A stretch of DNA of 64,000 bases from JBPYFK01 sp051984675. GTDB taxonomy: Bacteria > Actinomycetota > Actinomycetes > Mycobacteriales > Pseudonocardiaceae. The stretch covers positions 124,001 to 188,000 of the forward strand of contig JBPYFK010000008.1 of NCBI GenBank assembly GCA_051984675.1, in the 5' to 3' direction. This document shows, one piece after another, positions 16,921 to 24,700 of this stretch (its first letter is position 1; each line of letters begins with the position of its first letter). A program made the position numbers and the translations under genes. Below the pieces are notes generated by a model. It did not search any database, was not told the DNA's origin, and was given only the letters and a program-made list of their open reading frames with translations.

Positions 16921-17604
16921 TCAACGAGCGCGCATGCTCGCGAAGCGCATCCGGCGATGCACGTGCAGCGCGAGCAGGGCGACCACCATCGCCACCCCCA
17001 GGGTGAGGCTGGTGATCAGCATGGCCCAGTCGAACCAGGTGCTGGCACCGGCCGCCGCGAACTGCACTGCCGCGTGGATCTGGGTCACCTCACCTGCCTG
17101 GGGCTTCCAGGTGATCACCCCGCCGCTCTCGTGCCCGTTGGTGGTGGCCACCTCGCCCGGCACGCTCAGTTCGAGGCGCACGGATGAGTCCGTGTTCGCC
17201 AAGGGTGTCAGGTCCACCATGCCGTCTACGATCACCAATGAGCCAGAGCGCCGCAGGGAGAAGTCGTAGCGGGAGGTTGACGGGCTCAACGCCTTCGCCA
17301 GATCGTGCACCTCGTCGAAGGTCAGCCCGCTGAACGACAACTCGGAGCCGACGTAGCCGTCCTTGGAGTACGGGACCTTGTGCACCCGGTCGGCCAGTTG
17401 CCGCGGCGGGTTCAGCGCCAGCGACGGTTGCCCCGGCACCGGCTGGGACGCCAGCAACAGGTGTCCCGACACGCGGTCGTCGTCCGAGAGAGTCAGCGAC
17501 GTGTCCGCGCGTAGGCAGCCGCTGACCAGCGCACACATCGCCGCGATCAGCAGCACTAAGAGGAAGCCCCGTTTCCTCCCCAGGACACGCCGCACGGTGA
17601 TCAT
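16921..17604 (-). CDS. lppM: LppM-like lipoprotein (DUF3153)
   Basis: Secreted lipoprotein of about 227 residues corresponding to M. tuberculosis Rv2171 (LppM), which lies beside idsA2 and Rv2170 as here. Basic N terminus, hydrophobic stretch FLLVLLIAAMCALVSGC with a lipobox Cys near residue 30, then a soluble domain (TSLTLSDDDRVSGHLLLAS). A hydrophobic helix near the C terminus (WFDWAMLITSLTLGVAMVVALLAL) ends in a basic tail, so the protein is tethered at both ends. Start ATG 17604; ATG 17619 is in frame. The mycobacterial protein affects phagosome handling; a general envelope role is all that can be claimed here. Same strand as crtE. Confidence 0.82.
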   Translation of the reverse strand: MITVRRVLGRKRGFLLVLLIAAMCALVSGCLRADTSLTLSDDDRVSGHLLLASQPVPGQPSLALNPPRQLADRVHKVPYSKDGYVGSELSFSGLTFDEVHDLAKALSPSTSRYDFSLRRSGSLVIVDGMVDLTPLANTDSSVRLELSVPGEVATTNGHESGGVITWKPQAGEVTQIHAAVQFAAAGASTWFDWAMLITSLTLGVAMVVALLALHVHRRMRFASMRAR

Positions 17605-17745
17605 CGTGCCATCTGGCACCGGATTCCGCGCGCTGCGGAACCCGACTGAGGGGGGAACACGACCGCTGGCCGGAAATCGCCAGTACTCGACACAGGGCTA
17701 CGGCGACATATGGAGCCGGGTACCCGTCGCGGTAGCGTTCCGCCC

Positions 17746-19446
17746 ATGTCTACTGGACCAACCGCCCGGGGTCGCGTTCACGAGATCTGCGACCGGTTCG
17801 TCGACGACCTGGCCGCGCTGGACCCGATCGCCGCCACCTACCTCGGTATCCCCGGCGGGGACGACCGCCTCACCGACTTCTCGCCGGACGGCCACGGCGA
17901 GCGCGGGGAACTGGCCCGGCGCGCGCTGGCCGGCGTCGTGGCCGCCGAGCCGGCGGATGCCGCGGAGCGGATCGCCAAGGCCGTGTTCACCGAGCGCGTC
18001 GGCATCGACGTGGAACTGCACGAGGCTGGCGAGGACATCCGGTCGCTGAACGTGATCGCCAGCCCCGTGCAGGAACTGCGGCAGGTCTTCGACCTGATGC
18101 CCACCGATACCGCCGAGCAGTGGCGAACGATCGCGCGGCGGATGGACGCGATGCCGGCGGCGGTCAACGGGCTGCGCGCGTCGTTGACCGAAGCCGCCTC
18201 GCGCGGTGACGTCGCCGCTGCCCGGCAGGTCCAACGCGTAGCCGAGCAGTGTGACACCTGGGCGGGGCAGCGGGGTGGCGAGTCGTTCTTCGCCGCCATG
18301 ATCGTCCGGGCGGACGGCGTCGACGCTGTGGACGAGGCGCTGCGTAAGGACCTCCGCTCGGCCGCTGACGCCGCAGCGCACGCCTACGCCGACCTCGCCG
18401 GGTTCCTGCGCGCCGAGTTGTTGCCCAAGGCCCCCGCCCGCGACGCGGTGGGGACGGACCGCTACCGCTTGTGGTCGCGCTACTTCACCGGCGCCCGGCT
18501 GGACCTGCACGAAGCCTATGAGTGGGGCTGGCAGGAGTTCGCCCGGATCGAGGCGGAGATGAAGCAGGTCGCCGACCGCGTCAAGCGCGGGGCGACGCTC
18601 GCCGAGGCCGCGGCCGCGCTGGACGCCCAGCCGCGCTACCGGGTGCACGGCCAGGACGCTTTCGCCGCGTGGATGCAGCGCCTGTCCGACCAGGCACTGG
18701 AGGATCTGCGCGACACTCACTTCGACATCCCGGACGAGCTCATGCGCCTGGAATGTCGGATCGCTCCGCCCGGTGGTGGTGTCGGGGCCTACTACACCGG
18801 CCCCACCGATGACTTCTCCCGGCCGGGCCGCATGTGGTGGTCGGTGCCGGCCGACAAGGAGGAATTCCCCACCTGGCGGGAGGTTTCCACCGTCTACCAC
18901 GAGGGCGTGCCGGGTCACCACCTGCAGATCGCGACCTCGGTGCACCAGGGGCAACGGCTGAACAAGTTCCAGCGCCTGGCGTGTTTCGTGTCCGGCCACG
19001 GCGAGGGCTGGGCGTTGTACGCGGAGCGGCTGATGCGGGAGTTGGGCTACCTGACCGACGACGGCAACCTGCTCGGGATGCTCAACGACCAGCTCTTCCG
19101 GGCGGCCCGGGTGGTCGTGGACCTCGGGATGCACCTGGAACTGGACATCCCGGCGGGGACCGGGTTCCACGAGGGCGAGCGGTGGACGCCGGAGCTGGGG
19201 CTGGAGTTCATGCTCACCCGCACCATCACCGACGCCGCGCACGTCCGCGACGAGATCGACCGCTACCTCGGCTGGCCGGGCCAGGCACCGTCGTACAAAC
19301 TCGGTGAGCGGTTGTGGCTGGCGGCTCGTGCGGACGCCCAGCGCCGGCACGGTTCGGCGTTCGACCTCAAGGAGTTCCACCGCCAGGCCCTGACGATGGG
19401 GGCTATGGGGCTGGACACGCTGCGCGAGCAGCTCGCCGAGCTGTGA
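17746..19446 (+). CDS. DUF885 family putative zinc metallopeptidase
   Basis: Soluble protein of about 566 residues from ATG 17746; ATG 17710 is an in-frame alternative. The DUF885 family is typified by the HExxGHH-like motif, here YHEGVPGHHLQIA at about residues 383-395, which resembles a gluzincin zinc site. Further conserved stretches are HGEGWALYAERLM (third ligand Glu candidate) and TGFHEGERWTPELGLEFMLTRT. No signal peptide is visible, so the protein is probably cytoplasmic. It is divergent from lppM across about 140 bp and convergent with the GNAT gene after it. No substrate is known for most family members. Confidence 0.85.
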   Translation: MSTGPTARGRVHEICDRFVDDLAALDPIAATYLGIPGGDDRLTDFSPDGHGERGELARRALAGVVAAEPADAAERIAKAVFTERVGIDVELHEAGEDIRSLNVIASPVQELRQVFDLMPTDTAEQWRTIARRMDAMPAAVNGLRASLTEAASRGDVAAARQVQRVAEQCDTWAGQRGGESFFAAMIVRADGVDAVDEALRKDLRSAADAAAHAYADLAGFLRAELLPKAPARDAVGTDRYRLWSRYFTGARLDLHEAYEWGWQEFARIEAEMKQVADRVKRGATLAEAAAALDAQPRYRVHGQDAFAAWMQRLSDQALEDLRDTHFDIPDELMRLECRIAPPGGGVGAYYTGPTDDFSRPGRMWWSVPADKEEFPTWREVSTVYHEGVPGHHLQIATSVHQGQRLNKFQRLACFVSGHGEGWALYAERLMRELGYLTDDGNLLGMLNDQLFRAARVVVDLGMHLELDIPAGTGFHEGERWTPELGLEFMLTRTITDAAHVRDEIDRYLGWPGQAPSYKLGERLWLAARADAQRRHGSAFDLKEFHRQALTMGAMGLDTLREQLAEL

Positions 19447-19464
19447 CCGGTCCGGCCCGGTTGG

Positions 19465-20043
19465 TCATGGCGACGGATCGAGCGGCAGCGCCCGCCCGAG
19501 GACGGCGAACGGGCGGGGATCGCCGGTGAAGCGGTAGTTGCGCAGGATGTCGACGAACCCGGTGCGCCGGTACAGCTTCCACGCGCGGGTCGGCCCTTCC
19601 GGCGTGGACAGCAGGACCGTGCGCCCGGGTGCGTTGGCCAGCAGCCGCCGAAGCAGCTGCTCTCCGATCCCGCCGCCCTGGCTGTGCGGGTGCACGTGCA
19701 ACTCGGTGAGTTCGAAGTAGTCGCTCATCCACTCCTGGACCTCGGCAGTGGAGGCGGTGGCAAGCAGTCCCCTGCGCACCTGCTCGTGCCACCACTGCCC
19801 AGGCGCGCCCAGATAGCCGTAGCCGATGCCGATCATCCGGCCGTCCGGGGAGAATGCGCCGACGCCCCGCCATCCTGCCCGCAGCATGTGCGCGGACCAC
19901 ATGGGAATGCGCTGCTGGATGGTTCCACGCGGGTAGCGCATCGCTGACACGTACAGCTCCACGGCCTCGCTGAGTCGTGGTCGCAGCTGGTCGGCTGACA
20001 GGTCAACCACTCGGTCGCAACGGGGAGAAGGCGCGGCGGTCAC
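19465..20043 (-). CDS. GNAT N-acetyltransferase (Rv2170-like)
   Basis: 192-residue GNAT-fold protein. The acetyl-CoA-binding region is LTELHVHPHSQGGGIGEQLLRRLLA (about residues 109-135; pyrophosphate loop QGGGIG), and WKLYRRTGF near residue 165 is the usual final GNAT segment. Start GTG 20043. It corresponds by place and type to M. tuberculosis Rv2170, a lysine acetyltransferase reported to modify isocitrate dehydrogenase. It converges with the DUF885 gene and is divergent from the HEPN operon. Substrate not shown by sequence. Confidence 0.82.
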   Translation of the reverse strand: MTAAPSPRCDRVVDLSADQLRPRLSEAVELYVSAMRYPRGTIQQRIPMWSAHMLRAGWRGVGAFSPDGRMIGIGYGYLGAPGQWWHEQVRRGLLATASTAEVQEWMSDYFELTELHVHPHSQGGGIGEQLLRRLLANAPGRTVLLSTPEGPTRAWKLYRRTGFVDILRNYRFTGDPRPFAVLGRALPLDPSP

Positions 20044-20155
20044 GGGGCGAACACTAGAGGTTCCGCTCGGGTCATGGGCGGCCTGGTGGGTGATCCTTTT
20101 ATGGGCGGGACCGGGACCGGTCTCGCACTCGAACAGGTGATCTATTGCGAATCGC

Positions 20156-20209
20156 TTGAGGTGGGTTGCCGGGGCGGGCTAATCTGGAACTGTTCGAACA
20201 CGGGTTCGA
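20156..20209 (+). promoter_or_regulatory. sigma70-like promoter with perfect LexA (SOS) box
   Basis: TTGAGG at 20156-20161 and TAATCT at 20180-20185 are spaced by 18 bases. Just downstream, 20194-20209 reads TCGAAC-ACGG-GTTCGA, a perfect match to the mycobacterial SOS consensus TCGAAC-N4-GTTCGA. The box covers the expected transcription start, the classical arrangement for LexA repression. GAAC half-sites also occur near 20131 and 20234. Confidence 0.8.
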
Positions 20210-20239
20210 TCAGTCTTTCGTATCCGTCCTTCGAACAGC

Positions 20240-20282
20240 GCGTCCGGTGGCGGGGTGGGGGAAGCACCTCACCACCGGACGC
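20240..20282 (+). other. long hairpin in the leader of the HEPN gene
   Basis: Perfect 11-bp arms GCGTCCGGTGG (20240-20250) and CCACCGGACGC (20272-20282), with a 21-base loop that may pair further. It lies about 30 bases downstream of the SOS box and 110 bases before the start codon. No T-tract follows, so it is not an obvious terminator. Confidence 0.6.
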
Positions 20283-20391
20283 AGCCGGCTTCCCCACGGC
20301 ATACGCGCGCCTTCGGGCGCACGCAGGACGCATTCCGTCAAGGTCCGCTTAGGCCCCATGAGGTCTGTTGGGCACTGTGAGGAGAACGCCG

Positions 20392-20904
20392 ATGTCTACC
20401 CGGTTCACGTCCACCGAATCCGCGATTCCCGCCGCCATCCCCGCACCACGCGCGCCGCTCGATGACTGCGCGGAGCCCCCGCCTACTGTGCGGCGAGCAG
20501 CGCCGGCATCCGAAGCGCCAGTGGCAGGAATACCGGCGCCAGCGCGCGTAGCCGTGTTGTTGTCCCAGGCGAGTCGGTCTCTGGGCGACGCCGAGCACGC
20601 GACGCGGCCGGAGGATCGTTACGTCGCCGCCTACATCGCGGCGCTCAGAGCCGCGACGGCCGTTGTCGTCGCCGAAGGTCCGCGTCCCGAGAATCGGCCG
20701 GCGAGCGTGTGGACTCTGCTCGCGAGAGCGGCTCCTGAGTTAGGGGAATGGGCGGACGGCTTCGCGTCCTGTTCGAAGCGCAGCGCCACCGCGCAGGCTG
20801 GCGTCCGTGGCCGGATTTCCGCCAGCGACGCGCAACGGCTGCTCACCCTGACGGTGGAGTTTCTCGGCATCGTCGGCAGGCGGTTCAGCGGAGTGACCCC
20901 ATGA
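20392..20904 (+). CDS. SAV_6107-family HEPN domain protein
   Basis: 170 residues from ATG 20392, with GGAGA about six bases upstream. The first ~50 residues are Ala/Pro-rich and probably disordered. The rest is an all-helical HEPN-like domain: VAVLLSQASRSLGDAEHAT, DRYVAAYIAALRAATAVVVAEG, VWTLLARAAPELGEWADGF and SDAQRLLTLTVEFLGIV. The only histidine in the protein lies in an R-x6-H arrangement (RSLGDAEH); HEPN RNases use R-x4-6-H, but normally in a later helix, so catalysis is uncertain. The gene sits behind an apparent LexA-controlled promoter and its stop overlaps the next start (ATGA), implying a two-gene SOS operon. Function unknown; similar proteins are widespread in actinobacteria. Confidence 0.78.
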   Translation: MSTRFTSTESAIPAAIPAPRAPLDDCAEPPPTVRRAAPASEAPVAGIPAPARVAVLLSQASRSLGDAEHATRPEDRYVAAYIAALRAATAVVVAEGPRPENRPASVWTLLARAAPELGEWADGFASCSKRSATAQAGVRGRISASDAQRLLTLTVEFLGIVGRRFSGVTP

Positions 20905-21704
20905 CCACCGCGCTCATCGATCATGGGCGGATGCTTGAGGCGCTGGGCGGCGAAGGGCGGTTGCTGGTCGCCGCCGCTCGGGAAGCCGACCCCGAGGTGC
21001 CGGTGGAAGGAGTGTCCGGCCGAACGGTGCGGCAAACCCTGTCGCACGTCGTCGACCTGTACCAGGAATGCCTGAAGCGCCTGACCGGGTCGGATCGAGC
21101 GCCCTGGAACTCGGGTCAGTGGGAGGACGAGTCTGCGGAGGTTGATGTTTCGGGTGTTGATGTTTCGGAGGTGACCGACCGGCTGGCCGATCGGTTGGCC
21201 GAGCTGCTGGCCGAGTTCGGCACTCGGCCAGCCGACCGGCCGTGTCAGGGCTGGTGGCCGGAGGGCGGCACCGCGATGGAGGTGACCGGGGCGTCCTGGC
21301 TGCGGCGGATGGTGCACGCGACGACGGTCCACCGCGTGGACGTCCAAGGTGCTGCGGCCACGGGAACCGAGCCCATCGATACCGACGTCGCGCACGACGG
21401 GATCGACGAGGTCCTGCGGCTGTGGTTCGGTTACCGGCTGCGCACGTTGGGCGTGCGACCAGGTCGCACGTGGGCGGTGGGTGTGTTCGGGGACGAGAGG
21501 AGTTGGGTTGCGGAAGCTTCGCGAGAGACCACCAGCGTGAGCCGGACGGATGCGGACCGTCAGTTCGACGCGACGATCCGCGGGCGAGCGTCCACTGTGT
21601 ACTTGTGGCTCTGGGGTCGGTTACCCGACCGCGCACTGAAGATCACCGGCGATAGGGAAGCGACCGCGCAGCTGTGGAGCCTGCTGCAACTGGCGCAACA
21701 CTGA
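20901..21704 (+). CDS. DinB-like/mycothiol-dependent maleylpyruvate isomerase family protein
   Basis: 267 residues from ATG 20901, overlapping the HEPN gene stop by four bases. The N-terminal half is a four-helix DinB/MDMPI-type domain with candidate metal ligands in QTLSHVVDLYQEC (His about residue 46) and MVHATTVHRVDV (two His near residues 139 and 144). The C-terminal half (VLRLWFGYRLRTLGV to the end) resembles the sterol-carrier-like domain of these enzymes, including the typical RGRASTVYLWLWGRLP segment. Members use mycothiol or conjugate thiols, and several are stress-related. A 15-bp in-frame duplication gives VDVSGVDVSEV near residues 82-92. The substrate is unknown; coupling to a SOS-type promoter suggests a damage-response role. 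Confidence 0.78.
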   Translation: MTTALIDHGRMLEALGGEGRLLVAAAREADPEVPVEGVSGRTVRQTLSHVVDLYQECLKRLTGSDRAPWNSGQWEDESAEVDVSGVDVSEVTDRLADRLAELLAEFGTRPADRPCQGWWPEGGTAMEVTGASWLRRMVHATTVHRVDVQGAAATGTEPIDTDVAHDGIDEVLRLWFGYRLRTLGVRPGRTWAVGVFGDERSWVAEASRETTSVSRTDADRQFDATIRGRASTVYLWLWGRLPDRALKITGDREATAQLWSLLQLAQH

Positions 21705-21731
21705 GCGACCGACTGCGGCTGAGGACCGGTG

Positions 21732-24700
21732 TCACGCACGCAGACGCAGACCTTTTGGCGTGGCGCGGAATCCCGCCTCGGTCAGGATCTCGGCCAGCCG
21801 GGAGGCCAGGGCTCCCGCACCGTCGGCACGCTGTACGACGAGCTGTTCGAGCCACCCTTCCCGGACGGCTCGGGCCAGCCCGTTCGCGGCGGTGCGCAAT
21901 GTCTGCTCGTCGTTGGTGAACGACAACAGCGAGCGGCCACCCCGTTCGACGTAGAGCACGGCCTCACCTGCCACGAGGATGACGAGGGCGCCGGCCTTGC
22001 GGCCCGGACGATGCCTGCTGTCGCCAGCCGGCTCGGGCCAGGCCAACGCGGCCCCGTAGGGCTGGGCCGGGTCCGCTGCGGCGAGCACGAGCACGTTGGG
22101 GCTGTCGTCCGGTTCCTGCCGGGAGAACGACCGGAGCCGGTCGATAGCGCCCGGCACCGCGAACTGGGCGGGGCCGAGCCCTTCGACGACGTACCCGCGC
22201 CGGCAGCGGCCCGCTTCCTCCATCGCCCGCAAGACCTTGTAGACGGCGGCGAAGCCGCCGCTGACCCGCTCGGCGTCCAGGGAACCACGGGTCAGGACGC
22301 CGTGTCGCTCCAGCAGCGCCTCGGCTCTGGCGTGCGCACGCCGGGTCAGCTCGGGCGACGGTAGGTCCTCGGGCGCGCGGGGTGCCAACGCCCAGCGCCC
22401 GGACACGGTGGGCGGACCGGTGCGGGTCGGCATCGCTGGCCGGCTCGCCCGCAGCCGGGCATACCGGCCGCGTGGCGCGGCACGTCGAGGCTTGTGCGCG
22501 GCGCCCCGCCCGGACACGACAGCGCGCAGTGGGGCCAGTGTGTCGTTGCTGATCAAACCGGCCCACACCAGGTCCCACAGTGCCGTAATGACGGCGTCAT
22601 CGGTGGGAGCCGCCTCACTCTGCTCCAGCAGGAGTGCACCACACCGCTCCGCGAGCTGCCGGAAGAACTGTGCGCCGCCCTCCAACGTGCTCAACAACGC
22701 CTGATGCAGCGGCGTCGCCGCGTTTGCTCTGTCCTCTTCGGACACATCGGGCAGCAGCAGGTCGGCCACGTCCGTCGGTGCGACCGCCATCCAGCCGTCC
22801 CCGCCGGCCAACCGCCCGCACCCGACCCAGGTCACCTCGCCGGTCGCGGTGAGTTCGTCCAGCAGCGCTGGAGAGTACCCGGGCAGCCGGGCCGGGAGGA
22901 TCAGCGACTCGAATGCGCTCGCCGGAACGGGTGCGCCGGCGAGTTGCTCGACCACCGACAGCACGTCATCGACGGTCGGCGCGGAACGCATGGGTGCCCC
23001 CACGCCGTGCCAGGCGGGCAGAAACCGGCCCAGGACCGCCGGTTCGACCGGCTCGACCTCCGCCCGCAGTCGGGCCAGGGTCGCCCGCCGCAACCTGCGC
23101 AGCACCTCGGAGTCGCAGTACTCCCAGGCGTTGCCACCGCCGGCTTCCAGCGGGCGCAGCTCGCCCCGCACCAGCCGGCCGTTGCCGGCCAGCCGGTCCA
23201 GCACGGCGGTGACCACGGCCACGCCGACGCCGAACCGGTGTGCCGCCGCTTCGGCGGTGAACGGGCCGCGAGCGCGTGCGAACCGGATCAGCAGATCTCC
23301 CAACGGATCTGGTACCGGCTCGGTGAACGCCTCCGGTACCCCGACCGGCAGCGCCACTCCCAGCGCATCCCGCACCTTCCCGGCGTCCTCGACCGGAATC
23401 CAGCGCGACTCGCCCGCGATCCGCACATTCAGTGTCCGGCGCTGCGCCTGCAGCTCCTCCAACCACTCAACCGTAATTCCGCGCCGCGATGCCTCCTCTG
23501 TGGACAGATCGCCGACGAAGCGCAGCACGTCCACGGCATCCTCCGGGCCGCCCGGCCGGTGTTCGCCGTCCAACCGCTGCAGCCGGCGCTCGACGTCGGT
23601 GACCACGTCCGGGTCGAGCAGTTCGCGCAGCGCCTCGGAACCGAGCAGTTCCGCGAGCAGGGTGGAGTCCAGGCTCAGCGCGGCCGACCGGCGCTCCGCC
23701 AGCGGAGCGTCCGTCTCGTACAGGAACATGCCGACGTAGCCGAACAGCAGGCTGCGGGCGAACGGCGAAGGTGTCGCCGTCTCAACTTCGACCACCCGCA
23801 CCCGGCGGGCGGCGATCTGCGACATCAGCTCCGTCAGCCCCGGCACGTCGTAGACGTCCTGCAAGCATTCCCGCATCGCTTCCAGCACGATGGGGAACTC
23901 CTCGTACTGCGACGCCACCGCCAGCAGCTGTGCCGCCCGCTGGCGTTGTTGCCACAGCGGGGCACGGCGGCGCGGGTCGCGCCGGGGCAGCAGCAACGCC
24001 CGCGCGGCGCACTCGCGGAAGCGGGACGCGAACAGCGCCGAACCCCCGACCTCCGCCGTCACGACCTGCTGCACCTCGGCGGGGTCGAGCATCACGTCCT
24101 CGGCCGTGGGCAGGACCTCGGCACCCGCTTCGTCCAGCGCGTCCGCCAACCGCAGCACGATGCCGTCATCGGAGGAGGCGATCTGCGGATCGATCCCGCG
24201 CCGCTCGCGCATCCGTGCCGCGATGGCCAGCGCCCAGGGCGCGTTGACCGGCGCGCCGAACGGCGAGTGCACGACCATCCGCCAGTCGCCCAGTTCGTCC
24301 CGGAACCGCTCCACGACAATGGTCCGGTCGTCGGGCACATGCCTGCTGGCGCGCCGTTGCTCGTCCAGATACGACAGCAGGTTGTCGGCAGCCCACTCGT
24401 TCAGTCCGGCGCGCACCACGTGTTCCCGCGCCGAAGCGTTGTCCATTGTGGATACTTTTCGGACGAACTCGCCGAATGCGCGCCCCAGCTCCAGCGGCCG
24501 TCCGGGAGAATCACCCTTCCAGAACGGCATGCGCGCCGGTTGCCCCGGCGCCGGAACCACCACCACCCGGTCGTGTGTGATGTCCTCCACCCGCCAGGCT
24601 GAGGTTCCCAACAGGAACGTGTCACCCACCCGGGACTCGTACACCATCTCTTCGTCGAGCTCACCGACCCGAGTTCCGCCCGAGCGGGTCGTGGCGTCAC

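Larger units (their letters stand above)
20044..20391. other. divergent regulatory region, 348 bp, with SOS box
   Basis: Separates the GNAT gene (minus) from the HEPN gene (plus). It holds a promoter with a LexA-type box and a large hairpin, listed separately. The small open frame at 20074-20352 has no recognisable protein character and I do not call it. Confidence 0.6.

Noticed and set aside
20074..20352. 92-residue frame in the divergent region before the HEPN gene
   Set aside because: No ribosome-binding site, covers the SOS box and hairpin, low protein character.
20392..21704. HEPN/MNT toxin-antitoxin system
   Set aside because: The second gene is a DinB/isomerase-type protein, not a nucleotidyltransferase, and the R-x4-6-H motif is not in the usual place.
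22494..24602. 702-residue open frame opposite lhr
   Set aside because: It is antisense to lhr's continuous helicase sequence, shows no domain, and follows the high-GC codon pattern of the real gene on the other strand.
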